Below are positions 12,383 to 24,415 of a stretch of 64,000 nucleotides of DNA, in pieces. This stretch comes from Stagonosporopsis chrysanthemi. Its lineage: Eukaryota > Ascomycota > Dothideomycetes > Pleosporales > Didymellaceae. Location of the stretch: contig JAFISE010000063.1 of assembly GCA_022560025.1 (NCBI GenBank), positions 110,114-174,113 of the forward strand, read 5' to 3'. The position numbers and the translations under genes were made by a program. The stretch's first letter is position 1. Every line of letters begins with the position of its first letter. The notes under the pieces are model-generated. The model did not search any database. It worked only from the letters and a program-made list of their open reading frames with translations, and was not told the origin of the DNA.

Positions 12383-13921
12383 CTAGAAACGTCTTTCGTC
12401 GACAATATTGTTGTCTTCCATCTCCACCTCTTCCGCAATAGTCGGCAGTATTTGGTACCTCCCGCTCTTGCCCATTCTCTTCAAGCACTTGCTTGTGTGC
12501 AGCAGATGTCCCCTCTTCTGCCTCACAAAGCCCGCAAAACACGCCGCACTCAGTGCCACAGCGCCCGCGCTGATGTACACTGGATATTTGAAGTCCTCGG
12601 GTCTGTAGAAGATCATCGTGGTCGCGAAGCTCAACAGCTCAAAGAAGTTTTGGAGCGACATTTCGATGGCGGAGAAAGAGCCGCGTGACGCCTCTGGCGC
12701 GTCTTCTTGCACCAAGTACTGCACGCACAGATCGAAGCCCCAGAGTCCAAGGCGAGATAGTGCGACACCGGCAACGAGCGCGAGACCGGCAAGTTTGAGG
12801 TGCGTTTCTGATGTCATGGCTGCGAAGAAGCTGATTGCGAGCATGATGGAGAAGAGCTGCTCGTTGATGAACCAGAGTCCCGAACGCACAGCACCGATCT
12901 TGGACATGAGGTGTGGTGCAGCACATGTTGCTGAGAGCTCGAGAACGACGGCCACGAGGCGCATGATGGACACGTGAGTACTTGTGTAGCCAAGAGTCAG
13001 GAGATAGGTGGTCATCTGAGATGCAAAGCTCAGGACAGTGAGGTACAGTAGCGATAGAGAGAAGGAAGCCAGGAAGGCGGGATTTTGAAAATAATCTTTC
13101 CATGGGCGGACGTTATCCTTGATGGTGTTCAGAGCGGACCGTGACGGGTCGGTGCGTGTGCGACCCGGTGATTGCGGTGTTTCAGCGGTGTTTCCTTGCT
13201 CTTTTCCGTGCCCCAGCTCTGGAATCGCAGAATAGACTTGTGCGATAGCAAAGTATTCGACAAGCACGCTGATGGCGTTCTGACCGAAGACCACCCAGAT
13301 GGCAACCTTCGTCGAGTAACCGTCGAGCAGACCGATGCAGAGGGGTGCGACCAGTTTGCAGACCAGATCGATTCTGCGCATGGCGCTATTCAGCTCCTGT
13401 CTTTCGACACCCAAACTGTCAGAGACAACGACGATCCAGTCTCTTTCGACGGCAACCGTATTGGCGACAAAGGCCAGCTTCTCGACACCTGCTAGCGCCG
13501 TAACCGTGGCGAAGAGCGCGTACAGGAAAAATGCATTCTGAACGTTGCCAGCCAACAGCACAGCCAGTACAAGACATGATAGGGCAACAGAGAGCCTCTG
13601 CCACACAATGCTCTGCCGCACTACATGAAGGCGGTTCTTGCTGTCGACAAAGTTACCGATAGAGGAGCCCAGTGCAGCAGCGGCTGCAGATCTGAATAAA
13701 GCATAACAAGAGGCGAAAAAGAGAGTCCCGGGAAAGATAGCAGCTAGGAAAATGACAGCGCCGAATTCAAAGGTTCGCGCATTCCAGGTCGAAAGAGTGT
13801 GTGATACGTAAAGGCGGTAAAGGAGAGCTTTCGGCGATTTAGTCGGTGTTTGCGATTGGGTGGGGTATGGGATAGAGTTGGTGGGTGGGGTGCCCGTCGA
13901 CGCAGTCGACACAGAACTCAT
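12383..13921 (-). CDS. Ferroportin-family (SLC40) iron transporter
   Basis: A single exon encodes 512 residues from the ATG at 13921. An upstream in-frame ATG at 14044 would add 41 residues, but those look like leader sequence. The opening LYRLYVSHTLSTWNARTFEF matches the signature of the first transmembrane helix of ferroportin (YxSHxLSTWxxRxxEF). About ten to twelve hydrophobic segments follow, split by a hydrophilic central loop (around residues 255-290), as in SLC40 proteins. Animal ferroportin exports Fe2+. Fungal homologues are poorly studied and may act at the plasma membrane or an organelle. The family assignment is firm; substrate and location are inferred. Confidence 0.9.
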   Translation of the reverse strand: MSSVSTASTGTPPTNSIPYPTQSQTPTKSPKALLYRLYVSHTLSTWNARTFEFGAVIFLAAIFPGTLFFASCYALFRSAAAAALGSSIGNFVDSKNRLHVVRQSIVWQRLSVALSCLVLAVLLAGNVQNAFFLYALFATVTALAGVEKLAFVANTVAVERDWIVVVSDSLGVERQELNSAMRRIDLVCKLVAPLCIGLLDGYSTKVAIWVVFGQNAISVLVEYFAIAQVYSAIPELGHGKEQGNTAETPQSPGRTRTDPSRSALNTIKDNVRPWKDYFQNPAFLASFSLSLLYLTVLSFASQMTTYLLTLGYTSTHVSIMRLVAVVLELSATCAAPHLMSKIGAVRSGLWFINEQLFSIMLAISFFAAMTSETHLKLAGLALVAGVALSRLGLWGFDLCVQYLVQEDAPEASRGSFSAIEMSLQNFFELLSFATTMIFYRPEDFKYPVYISAGAVALSAACFAGFVRQKRGHLLHTSKCLKRMGKSGRYQILPTIAEEVEMEDNNIVDERRF

Positions 13922-14574
13922 GTTGTGCGCAATGGTAGCTGTGGATTGTTCGAAGCCATGAGAGGCAGACAGGAGGACAGAAGAATTCACATGGAGCGCT
14001 GTGACCTGGTGATCATGCGCTCTGGCCGACGGACATCTGGGCACGCCGAAATCGCCAGCCAGTGCTGGACACTATGATTTACATACCGGCCTTGTCACAT
14101 TGGGCTTAGGCTCGCGCATAGCCCTTTCACTTTCGACACGGCGCTGAAGGTCTCCCCACCGACGATCCTGGTCACCCCACAGCGTTGCGCGTTGCGTCGT
14201 GTTCGGCGCCGGTCCATCTCATGTGTGTGGTTTGACGTGCTGGTAGGCAGCAGCAACGCCGTGCGTGAGGCGACTTTCCACTGCGCCCGTCACCTTAACG
14301 GACGTTAGCTTGACCACACTAAAATCCAGGGTCTCTTGGCTTAATACTTTGGACAGCAGCATCTGGATGGAAACGATGCAGCTGAGCGCAGAAGGTGGAG
14401 ATGGTCAGCCTCGCCCTCGCTCGCCAGTTGCTTCCTGCATTCGGTTGCATGCGCACGGCAAAGACGGCAGTCATGAATCTTAGCGAAGGCGAGATGTCTG
14501 GGCGTCTGTCTATTATGCCACGACACCTAGCCGTCTTCAGCTCGCCTGCGTGAGTATCAGGACTAGAGTAACGA
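13922..14574. other. Divergent intergenic region
   Basis: Promoters of the ferroportin-family gene (minus) and the AAA-type gene (plus). An in-frame ATG at 14401 is followed by a GTGAGT donor at 14550, but its phase does not fit the downstream exon, so I did not use it. Confidence 0.5.
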
Positions 14575-16248
14575 ATGCCACGGCCTGTGAGAGGTTTGCG
14601 GCGAGGTATGCTCTAGACGAGCTCCTACCGACGTTGACGTTGTTGACGATTCTTAGGATGGCTTCTGCTGCCCCTCGGCAAGCGTCCTGCTCCATTCCTC
14701 CGCCAGCTGCCATTTACCGCCGAACGACCGTCTGTGCGCTCGCAAACGACCGATAACGACAGTAATGGCAACCAAGAGCGAAGCAAGTTTGCGCGCAGCG
14801 TGCTCGAAGGCAGCACCGTAGCTCTCATCTCGCTCCTGGGTCTGGCGCTTGGAGGCTATGGATACAGTCTCTTCTACAAGAGGACGGTCCGAAGCAAGAT
14901 CGAGAATGCCTTCTCAACTGGCTACAGCTCGCAAGAGCGCGTTGCGCTGGGTCGCGTGGCCTATGGCACCGAGCCCGACAAAGTCCAGGAGATTGTCGAG
15001 AAAGAGTTCTGGGTGCCACGAGATGAACAGGGGCTGGTCAATGACATTGTGAGCGGCAAAACTCGCGGCAAATACTATCTTATCATCGGCGAGAGGGGAA
15101 CTGGAAAGCGCGCCTTGCTGCTGGAGGCCATGCGCAAGGTCAATGGAGACGGTGTAGCCATGCTGGAAGCTCACAGCGAGCTGGAAGTCTTTCGGACAAG
15201 ACTCGGCAAGGCCATCGATTATGAATTCCACGAGGATTACATCGGAGGTCTGTTCAGCATCAGAGGTCCTCGAGACAGCACTCCTCTGCTTGACATCGAG
15301 CGAGCCCTGAATCAGCTGGAGAAGGTTGCCTTGTCGATGAGGAAGCGACGTGGCAAGCCTCTTCTGATGGTCATCAACAACATACACCTTTGCAAAGATG
15401 ACGACCAGGGGCGCGACTTGATGGAGATCCTGCAGCAGCGGGCAGAGATCTGGGCAAGCAACGAGCTGGTCACCGTTGTGTTCACATCTGATGAGCACTG
15501 GACACTTGAGCGCCTCACCCCGCACGCCACGAATATGCAAGTCATGAACATACGCGACATCCGGAAAGACATCGTCACGGAAGCTTTGAGGAAGTACCGC
15601 GCCAAGTACCACAACGAGCAGGTGCCGCAAACCATACTGGACGAAGTGTTTGCCAAGGTCGGCGGCCGACTGATCTTTCTGAACCAAGTAGCCAAGTCCA
15701 GCGACATGCTGCAAGTATGCGCGAACATTAACCGACGGGAGAAGTCATGGTTCCTCAACCAGTGCTGGATACTCGGCGACTCGATGGACGACGACGTGGA
15801 AGAGCAGCAGAAATTTTGCGCAGCAGCCATTGTACTCGCACGCGCCCTTGTCATTCGAGAGAAGGAGAATGCTGACCCCAACGGCGTTCTTCCTGAAATC
15901 CCTCTGCACGAGTCCCGCCAAATCATCACACGCGCAGACTTCATCAGACCATTCGACCACATCAACGTGATCCACATCGATGCGTGGGGCATGGTGCGCG
16001 CCGACTCCGTGCCGATGCAGAACGCTTTCCGCGACATCTGTAGCGAAGAGGGGTTCGAAGAGCATCTAAAGGCAACGCTGAACAGGCTGGATGAGCTGGA
16101 GAGCTTGGCCAGGACAAGAGAGGTCAGCTGGAGGGCAGCACCTGATCGAAGTGGCGGTATTGTCCCTGTACAGACATATTGCGCGAAGATCTCGGATCCA
16201 CGTGCTGGAGTTAACGAAAAGGCGATGTTGACGAGTCCGGCGCGCTGA
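14575..16248 (+). CDS. Mitochondrial membrane-anchored AAA-type P-loop protein
   Basis: Exon 1 is 14575-14605 (31 nt). A 51-nt GTATGC...TTAG intron follows, then exon 2, 14657-16248, giving 540 residues. The start was chosen because it creates a classic mitochondrial presequence: basic, with no acidic residue in the first 44. A transmembrane segment follows at about 62-84. Walker A is GERGTGKR (155-162). The Walker B position reads LLMVINNIH (246-254), with Asn where Asp/Glu is expected. The C-terminal part (about 330-490) fits the winged-helix region of fungal 'AAA protein C-terminal winged helix' proteins related to the Orc1/Cdc6-like group. It probably sits in the inner membrane with its ATPase-fold domain in matrix or intermembrane space. 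The role is unknown. Confidence 0.8.
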
Positions 16249-18730
16249 AGCACTGCTCACTTGGGTCGTGTGACAGCCACCATGTCTCGCATTCGGATCG
16301 TGTTCGAGTACTATCGAAGTCAGTAACAACAATTAGCTGAACCTGGAGCATCAATCTAGTGCAGATCCCTAGTTCCTCGTCCCGCTCTTGCTATCTCCAC
16401 ACAGCCTTTCGAGTCATGGTCGGTGGTACGCCTTGTGCACCTACACCACAGCTGCAATTCTCTAATCCCACAAAAAAATGCCTTTGGGCAATCGCCCCAC
16501 GATTGCGAGACCAATAGTGTACCATTGAGCAAGGTTGCCTCCGCATCTGACCTCAGGAACACGGCCGTTTGTAATGGGATCTGACGCTACGACAGTACAA
16601 GAAGTGAATGAATTCTCCTACTTGTTCCCGTTCACGTCCACATTGTCGACGAACCAATTCGGGTGGCGGTGCGCTTTTTCCACCAATTTGAAAGCTAGAA
16701 GTCCACCTGTCCAGACGAGGTATTTTTATCAAGCATGATACCAGCCAAGCTCCCCTTTCTCTGCGCAATTGCTGGAAGACAACTTCTGGCACGGTTTGTA
16801 GGTGATCGACGCGATACCTTAATCTCCGTGGGGCCATCAGGCTGAGGTATGAGGCCAAGACAGTACATCGAACGGCTGCGACTGGCGAGCGGTTGCCATT
16901 GCAGCGTCCACCTCGCAGATCTGGGGTCAGTAAACATCAGTACGATTGAGAGATTGTCGTGCTGTCTGTACAACTAATGTGACAGCATCGATAACCCCCT
17001 TGTGTACGCAGCCCTAAGACCTGAGTGGCGTCAGCGAGTTTCGAGGAGGAAACAACGCGAGTCGAGGTGATAAGGCTGGAGAAATTTTGTGGGTAGGTCG
17101 TCAACGTTTTCAGAAGTGCCCTAATTGAGGTTACTGGGGATACAGTCCTGAGCGCTCTGTGGAGAGTGCTTGCGGATTGCTCTTTGCGGTTGTCGGTACA
17201 AAAGGGCTCTAGTCAAATCGTCGTTGGTTCCTGCTTCGACTCAGCTAGCATATCACGGGGTCTCTCTTCTGCTCGCCACACGCCGAGGACCAAGACGCTA
17301 CGTATCTATTGTTCTCTAGGGCACCGAGAGCTCTCGCTGAATTGAGCGCAGCGTAACGCTTGCAAGCTCTTAATGTGAGTGAAGATAAAAAGTCAAGAGG
17401 CAGGGGCTTCCGTTCTCACAACATCAGGGTCATATGTAGAGTGACGATATTAAAACCGAGTAGAGCCTTCCTTGGGGCTGAGGCTGAAGTACGAGATCTA
17501 TTGCAGATCGCTTCGGAGACCGTGCTTCTGCAACGTCTCCTGTTCTATATAGTAGGACAATACTAATCAATCTTTCGCGACCTCGCTCCCGTGTTTGTAG
17601 ACCAGAGGTTTGTTACCTGCACGTCCATCACGTCGATGCTGCAGGTATCATAGCCTCCAGATCTGAGAAGTCCAGATTCGACTGCGACCTTCATTGAAAC
17701 TTACGCTCTGCCTCGATCCGTACAATAACCCCACACGAATCCATCTTTAGGTTGAGCGTCCTACTCTCACAGCTCACCCACGTAACGCTACGCAGTGGCA
17801 CTAACAGCTCTTGCATGTTAGTGTACCAAAAACTCGGTAGCAGGCAATTTTGAATCTGTTGCAACAAAATTGGCCCGCCTTTCTATCGCTTTCCCATTAT
17901 CAGTCTGCGTACTTGCTCGCAAGCCTCTCTTTGTGAGTCCTTTGCCGACTGCTCATATCCCATTGTTCGTACCCATACCAGCCCTCCGCTGACTCTACAT
18001 TCCGGGCAAGCGGATCTTGTGATGCTTCATCGTTGGGGCAATAGCGTGAAGTCGTAACAAAAGATACTGAACCCCCACGCCTCAGCCTACATAACCGCGT
18101 TACGAGGCAACTGCACCAAGAACACGACGGACCGAGAGCAACTTCGTGACGCACTGTTTTGATTGGATGTTACCTTGTTTTCTGGAATCCTCAGACCTGA
18201 ATACCGGAGTCCACCCGGTACCGCGTTGAAGTGCCGCCAGCCAAGCCCTCCGCTAGAGAGGCAAGTGGCTGGGCCTCAACACAAAGACGCTCTCCCACTG
18301 GGCGTCTACATCATCGAAACGAACCCCCGTTCGGCGATTCCGCCGATGCCAACCCAGACATAATCGGTCATTGGCTTATCGTCAGGCGACTCAGCTCGTT
18401 CTGGCCAATTCGTCCCTTTGGGCGGAGATTCCGGGGAAGCGTGGGGGCGTGCCTTGGTGTGCGGGGGAGACTCTGGGGTAGCACGTGTGCCTAGCTGCAA
18501 AGAATCAAGGTTGGGCAGTTTCCGACTCAACACCAAGACTTCGTAAGCCACCTGCGCCGGGACAAGATGCTCAGGAAGGATAGCCGGGCCTCGGCCAGGC
18601 TTGGACAGTTGTACAGATCATGGACGTGGCGGTCGCCGAACATGTATAAGATGAAGCGCCCTGTATGATCGTCACTTCGTTCACCTTTCGACAAGCTCCT
18701 GTCCCAACCTAGGTCCTGACAGCTGCGAAA
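16249..18730. other. 2.5 kb without a supportable gene
   Basis: Both strands hold only short frames with frequent stops and no recognisable protein. I see no tandem repeat and no AT-rich island. The right end should carry the promoter of the MFS gene, including a perfect inverted repeat at 18331-18346 listed separately. Unannotated non-coding RNA cannot be excluded by eye. Confidence 0.5.
18331..18346. promoter_or_regulatory. Inverted repeat TCGGCG-N4-CGCCGA upstream of MFS gene
   Basis: A perfect 6-bp inverted repeat with a 4-nt spacer lies about 385 bp before the MFS start codon. It contains TCGG and CCGA half-sites, the kind of inverted CGG triplets bound by Zn2Cys6 dimers. The half-site spacing (N8 between TCGG and CCGA) differs from the N6 known for Ppr1/UaY. 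Functional relevance is a guess. Confidence 0.3.
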
Positions 18731-20427
18731 ATGGCGTCTCCTAATGTTGCACCTGCGCATGCCACGATCGTCGACGACAAGAAAGACCTCGGCGCCGCAA
18801 ACTATGTCGAACGCGTCGACACCCATGACAACGATCTTTCGCTGGCCAAAGTAGAGGCAGATGCGAAGCTCGACGCCTTCGGTGCGCGTAGCAAGACCAA
18901 CCCCGAAGAAATCAAGTTGGTGAAGAAACTCGACCGTACAATTCTTGTAAGTCTCGCAGAGCTCAGCAATCGAGGAACCTGACTGACCTGCTGGCAGCCC
19001 ATGCTCTGGATTATGTACTTCTTCAACTTCCTTGATCGAAATGCCTTGGTCAACGCGAAACTCAATTCTCTGGATGCCGATCTGGGCCTCAAAGGCACAC
19101 AATACAACACACTGATCTCCATCTTGTTCGTCGGATACATCGCTGGTCAGATTCCATCGAACATGATCTTGAACCGTGTCCGTCCGTCATGGTATCTTGG
19201 TGGTGAGTTTGCCCAAGCGCTTTTCGCGCTCAAGACTGACTTGTGCAAGGCTTCTGCATGGCTTGGTCCATTGTCTGTCTCTTGACCTTCTTGGCAAACG
19301 ACTTCGGAAGTATGCTGGCTTGCCGTTTCATGCTCGGCGTGACTGAGGCTCCTGTGAGTGTCTATCATCAAGTAAAATACAGTGCAAGGCTGATGACGGT
19401 AGTTCTATCCTGGTGCTCTCTTCCTGCTGTCGCTGTTCTATACCAAGAAGGAGATTGCGACCCGCATGGCCATCTTCTATACCGGAAACATGATCGCTTC
19501 CAGTTTCGCTGGTCTGATCGCCGCTGGTGTCTTTGCTGGACTCGACGGTGCCCACGGCCTGGCCGGATGGCGTTGGTACGTCCAGATCACACTTCTCATT
19601 CAGATCAACCACTGACCGTTGATGATAGGCTCTTCATTATCCAAGGCGCTCTTTCCATCGGCGTAGCAAGCACCTCCTTCTTCCTGCTCCCCGACCACCC
19701 CCTCCAAACACGCTGGCTGAGCGAATCAGAGCGCCAGCTCGCACACATCCGCATCGCAGCCGACACCACGCAGCGCGAGGAAGCAACCAGCGTGTGGGTC
19801 GGCCTGCGTCAAGCGCTCGCAGACTGGCGCACCTGGGTCTTCTGCATCATGTACAACACCCACATCTCGTCTGTGAGCTTCCAGTCCTTCCTGCCCACCG
19901 TCGTCAGGACCCTCGGCTACAACACCACCACCACGCTTGCGCTCACTTGCCCGCCCTACCTGCTCGCCGCTGTGATGGCCATCGTGATGAGTTACACCTC
20001 CGGTCGCTACAACGAGCGCACCTGGCACATCACGGTCTGCAAGTGCATCATCATCGTCGGCTTCATCATCCCCGCAGTCACGACCAACATCGCTGCCCGC
20101 TTCGTCGCGATCTTCATCTTCGTCACTTTCTCCTTCGGCATCAACAACATCATGCTCGGATGGGTTAGCGTCACGCTCGGACAGACGCCCGAGAAGAAGG
20201 CTGTTGCGCTTGCGCTATGCAACTCGCTTGGTAACATGAGCTCTATATACACACCATACCTTTGGCCTAGCACGGACAACCCGCGCTTCCTGAAAGCCTG
20301 GATGGCGAGTATTTCGTTCTCGGCGGTTGCGGTAGCTGCTGTGTGGGTTATGAGGATCAGTCTGCAGAAGAAGAACAGCAGGATGAGGAGGGAGAATCCT
20401 GAGACCATGGTCTTCTATGTATATTAG
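18731..20427 (+). CDS. MFS transporter, Dal5 anion:cation symporter type
   Basis: Five exons give 498 residues: 18731-18946, 18998-19202, 19250-19353, 19403-19575 and 19629-20427. All four introns are 47-53 nt with GT donors and AG acceptors. A hydrophilic N-terminus of about 75 residues precedes MLWIMYFFNFLDRNALVNAK, the first helix and D/R motif typical of the Dal5/Tna1 (anion:cation symporter) branch. Twelve hydrophobic segments can be traced, with a longer central loop around residues 255-290. Family members carry allantoate, nicotinate, vitamins or small carboxylates across the plasma membrane. The substrate here cannot be told from sequence. No metabolic partner gene lies next to it. 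Confidence 0.9.
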
Positions 20428-20654
20428 TCACTTGCATGAGCGGCGTGTAGGGCAGGTTTCTCAAAGACCAATGAATACAATATATTAAGAACAACGACAT
20501 CGAATGCACCATTGACTTTACGTGCAAAAACTTCTGAAATCAATAGTTTCATCGCAACTGTTCGTATGCTTAACGTGGGTTGTCGCCACCGTGGGGCTGG
20601 ATTTCTAGCGGAGCACACCAGGGACGGATGCATGACCACCATACTCACTACCTC

Positions 20655-23600
20655 CTATGCTTTGGCCGGGAAAGACAAGGCTGTCGAATTTTCCAAAGTC
20701 GCCGCGACCTGTGCAGCGCTTATACGTTTCTCCGGGTCGGTTTGCAGCATGTTTCGTACAACATCGACGGCCGTACGTATCGGTCCTTCAGTGCGGACCA
20801 GCAGGTTTCGCAACATATCGTTAACCGGCTCACGTATTTGTGGCTTGGAGGCGATTTCAGATTCTTCAAGGTACCAAAATCTTTTGTCGATCCGATTGCT
20901 TGACTGTGGAGCAACGTGTCCTCTGCTCTCGCGAAACTTGCACAATGCAGTGTAGCCTTCGATGTGCCACACTAGAATCTCCAGAAAGGTGCAGCCAAGA
21001 GACCAGACATTAGCTCTTGTAACACTGACAGCTTCGTCTAGCCTTAGAGGTTCAGGGGCTTTGTACGCCGGAGTCAGTACGACTTTTCCGGGTTGTCCTT
21101 GTCGGAAGATCTGGAAGGACTCAACCCAGAGTTGTAGCTCAAAAACCTCTTCAGAGAGGACCATTATCTTTTCGGGGGTGATGTCGAGAGCAAATGATGC
21201 TGTGCTTGTCGATTGATCGGATAGCGCCCCTTTCGAGAGATTGTGCAGTGCCCAAGCAATTCCGGACAACTCTGAGATAAGTTGCCTCTCAGTTGCATGC
21301 CCACCCGGCTTCCTCTCAAAGTACTGCTCCAGATTTCCATACACCATCCTGTAGAGCATATATACTGAGGAAGACCGTGTGAAAGCTGCAAGGCATTGTA
21401 CCACGCGCCGCAATTTTACTTGCAGCACGAATGGGACGACGTCCAAGTTGTGCTTTTCCTTAAACCGATAGACACGCATGAGATATTGCGCATCTTGCTG
21501 TGTTAAGTCAGTACATAATGGCGACGATAGTGAAGGATAGGAAGCCTACATGACTGAAAGAATGATGTTGGTGATGGATGCGAACATGGTATATTTCGCT
21601 CCAATAACCTTTCCAAATAGGGTTCCTGTTTTCGAAACCGATTGGTATCATCCATGATTCGTCCAATTCTTGAAATGAGCCCGGATCGAAGTGAGCTATG
21701 TTGAAGTAGCGCTGATTGTTGATGAAGCCATGCGCTACCATTCGCAGACGTAATTGGATTGGACAGTCTTCAAGCCTCAGTGGAAATTGAGCATCCGAAA
21801 TCCCAGAGTCTATCAAAGTTTTCAAGAGGTCCATGGATAGCACACTCAGTATAAACGTGACGAAGAGCTTCCGACAACTACGGTAGGCATAAGTGGCAAG
21901 ATCAAGCTGCTCCGTTTTTCTGTGCAGTCGACCATTATCCTCCATGAGAATATTTTGCCGGATCTTCCTCTCTGTTGTCGCACTCTCAAAAGCTACTCGC
22001 TGTAAGAATTTTTGCTCTGCACCCTCAAACGTTAAGGATACTATATTTCTCTCGATGAAATGTCGCAAAAGTGTACGATCTGGATGCTCGCTCGCAGCTT
22101 TTTCATCTTCATCAAGCCCGGGAGCTTGAAGAGGGAACAGCTCCACAGTCTTTTCCCCTTGGACCTGCATTTTCTTCAGGATTTCGAGGTTTGGATCAAA
22201 TTCGTCTGAGTGTGCAGGTATTTTCGTGGGATCGAAGATCTGTGCCCAGTCCTGTGAATGTTCACCAGGATCCGGTGAGCCTATTTGATCTTTTTCAATA
22301 ACGAATGAATCATCTGCGACGACATTTACCTCTCTTTCATCCAATACTACGTCCCGGATGCTCGCTGTGCTTGAGGGCTCCGAAATACTGTTCAGATGAC
22401 TGCTGTAGTCGTCAAGGGCCTGATTGGACTCGTTCGAAACAAGGCCGAAGTCATCAGCTTCGTTATCAGTGGATGGGAGGACGAAAAGCGATACTTGCTC
22501 CAGATGTTGTGCGATATGAGGGAGTAAGGCCGATACCGGTAGGTTCGTCGGGCATAATGGACAGCGCTCTATGGTATCTTCGCTCATTGGGCGCTCGCTA
22601 AGTGCGAGAAGTAATGGCAGTTGGCCATCTCTCGACCGGTCGCTATGGTCGTTCCGCCGATGTCTGATGAAAGAATTTGGGTCTCTGAATTCTTGGTGGC
22701 AACCCTCTGAGCACGCCCATTGCCGCCGATGCATCTGCGTTTCGTGATACACCCAGTCATGACGCGCATGATAGAGCCTTGATGCGGTGACACAATCTAC
22801 GAACGTGCACATGTATGGTCGCAGATCTCTGAAGACGTGGGCTCTGTGGTAAAAGGGATCAGCAAGGTTACGACCAGTGCGGAGATGCTGAAATTGAACC
22901 TACTTCCAAGCTCGTCTGCTTCTCACTGCCGCTGAATCCAGACTTAACCCGCAGTACGGACAGTCGAAATTCGGAGATTTGGAAGCGGCTTGAGGTAGTA
23001 GAGGGACGCGTGTCGACGTGAATTTACCGATGACTGACTCTTCATAAACAGTTTGTCCAGCAGTGCTTTTGTGAACGTCATTCATTTCAGTCAAGACAGC
23101 TGTGGAGAGAGAGACTTTTGATTTAGTCGTACGAACTGATTCACTCCTACTAGTGAAGTTTTTGGGTGCTGCGGGAACGTTGACGCTATCAATAGCGGGC
23201 GATGGCCTGCTGATGTGACTTTGTACTCCAATCTCGACTTTGGCCAATGCTGAGACGGTTTCAGGGACATCGGAATGCTGAAGCCAGTATTGTAGTTGTC
23301 GGCGACGCTTCAAGTTTGACGTGGCTAAGCGTAAAATCAGATCTCCATTGACATCGATGCTCGCCATAGAAGAAGAGATCCACCCACGATATCCTTCGTG
23401 GTTTTGCGCTGCCCAATCATTGTACCACTGCAGTACCTTTTCTTGGACATGTGACTTGTCGAAATGGAGGTACTCATGTACGTTTTTGTCATCGTCGCTG
23501 GTCGGGTTCTTCGAGCGTATGTATCTTCCAGTCAGTCCTGGCCGCTTCAGTAAAGCTGAAGCGTTGTAAAGCAAACGTATCTGCTCTGAAATATGACGTA

Positions 23601-24104
23601 TGGCTGAATCGAGTTTAGAGTAGGGGTTTTGCGAGAACTGGTCAATAACATCGTCGTCTGATTCCTGATTGCCTGAGGGAAGAGTGGAAGGACCATGGTG
23701 AGTTGCCGAGCGGGGTGAGCCATGGTCATCATATGTGAGTCCAACGGCATCCGAGGCTTCAGCTGTCAGCTTTATACATTTCAAAGACCCTACAGCTGAC
23801 CTGTTTGGAGTGACTCCATCAGTTGTCTGAGCGCGCTGAAAAGAATTCGCTTGGTTTTCGCTCGATCCCGTATGACCTCATCTAGTGATCCTCGCGAACT
23901 AGGAGGGAGGAAGACTCGAGTTTGCTCAGCCCAGATCCTCAGTTTACCGTGTTCTTCCAGCACCGCATCTAGTGATAAGGCTTTGTCCTGCACTTCAAGC
24001 CGAACAGACTCGCGCAGACGAGACAACAGATGCTGGAAGGCTGATGCGCATTCACTGTACAGCTCGGCGAGCGAATTCACCATACTGGTTTCCGGCGCCT
24101 GCAT
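20655..24104 (-). CDS. C2H2 zinc finger-pseudokinase fusion protein
   Basis: Four exons give 1099 residues: 24104-23801, 23762-22904, 22843-21550 and 21497-20655. Residues 1-100 are helical. Zinc-finger-like Cys/His pairs lie at about 365-475, starting with FDCPYCG and running through YMCTFVDC, then another CPLC...H...H. A kinase-like domain occupies about 795-1085. It keeps the APE motif (YKAPEP) and a WSLGC helix. The VAIK lysine position reads Arg (LMRVYRF), the catalytic loop reads LDITPEKI in place of HxDLKPENI, DFG is not recognisable, and the DVWS Asp is Asn. This predicts a catalytically dead kinase fold. The first intron is only 38 nt. The gene is divergent from the DUF7580 gene, 311 bp away. 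Similar finger-kinase proteins exist in filamentous fungi without known function. Confidence 0.82.
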
Positions 24105-24415
24105 GGTACAGCGAGTGACCAGAAAGTTTCAAGTTCTCTGGCTCGTGTAGTCGATGGATGCAGAGTCTTGGCTATGCTTTTGAGAAGAATGTCTCGTTTT
24201 GTACTCTTGATCGATCTTAGATGTCGTGCCTGCGAGATTTGGTGTGTTTGTCAGGCTGACGAGGAAGCCGCGCTCAGTTGAGAGGAGGGGTTGTCGGTTA
24301 AGTCAGCATGCATCCTGCATACGGATCCTCTTACCCCGCCAGACCCATTCAGAGCACCATCTGTCTCACAGTATCCTAAGACGCCTTGTGTATCTCGATA
24401 ATTGACGTGGTTATC
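24105..24415. other. Shared 311-bp divergent promoter
   Basis: This short stretch separates the start codons of the zinc finger-pseudokinase gene (minus) and the DUF7580 gene (plus). The spacing allows shared regulation. No clear motif was recognised. Confidence 0.5.

Noticed and set aside
14401..14549. Alternative first exon for the AAA-type gene ending in a GTGAGT donor
   Set aside because: Its phase does not match any acceptor that leads into the ATPase frame, while 14575-14605 does so perfectly and gives a mitochondrial presequence.
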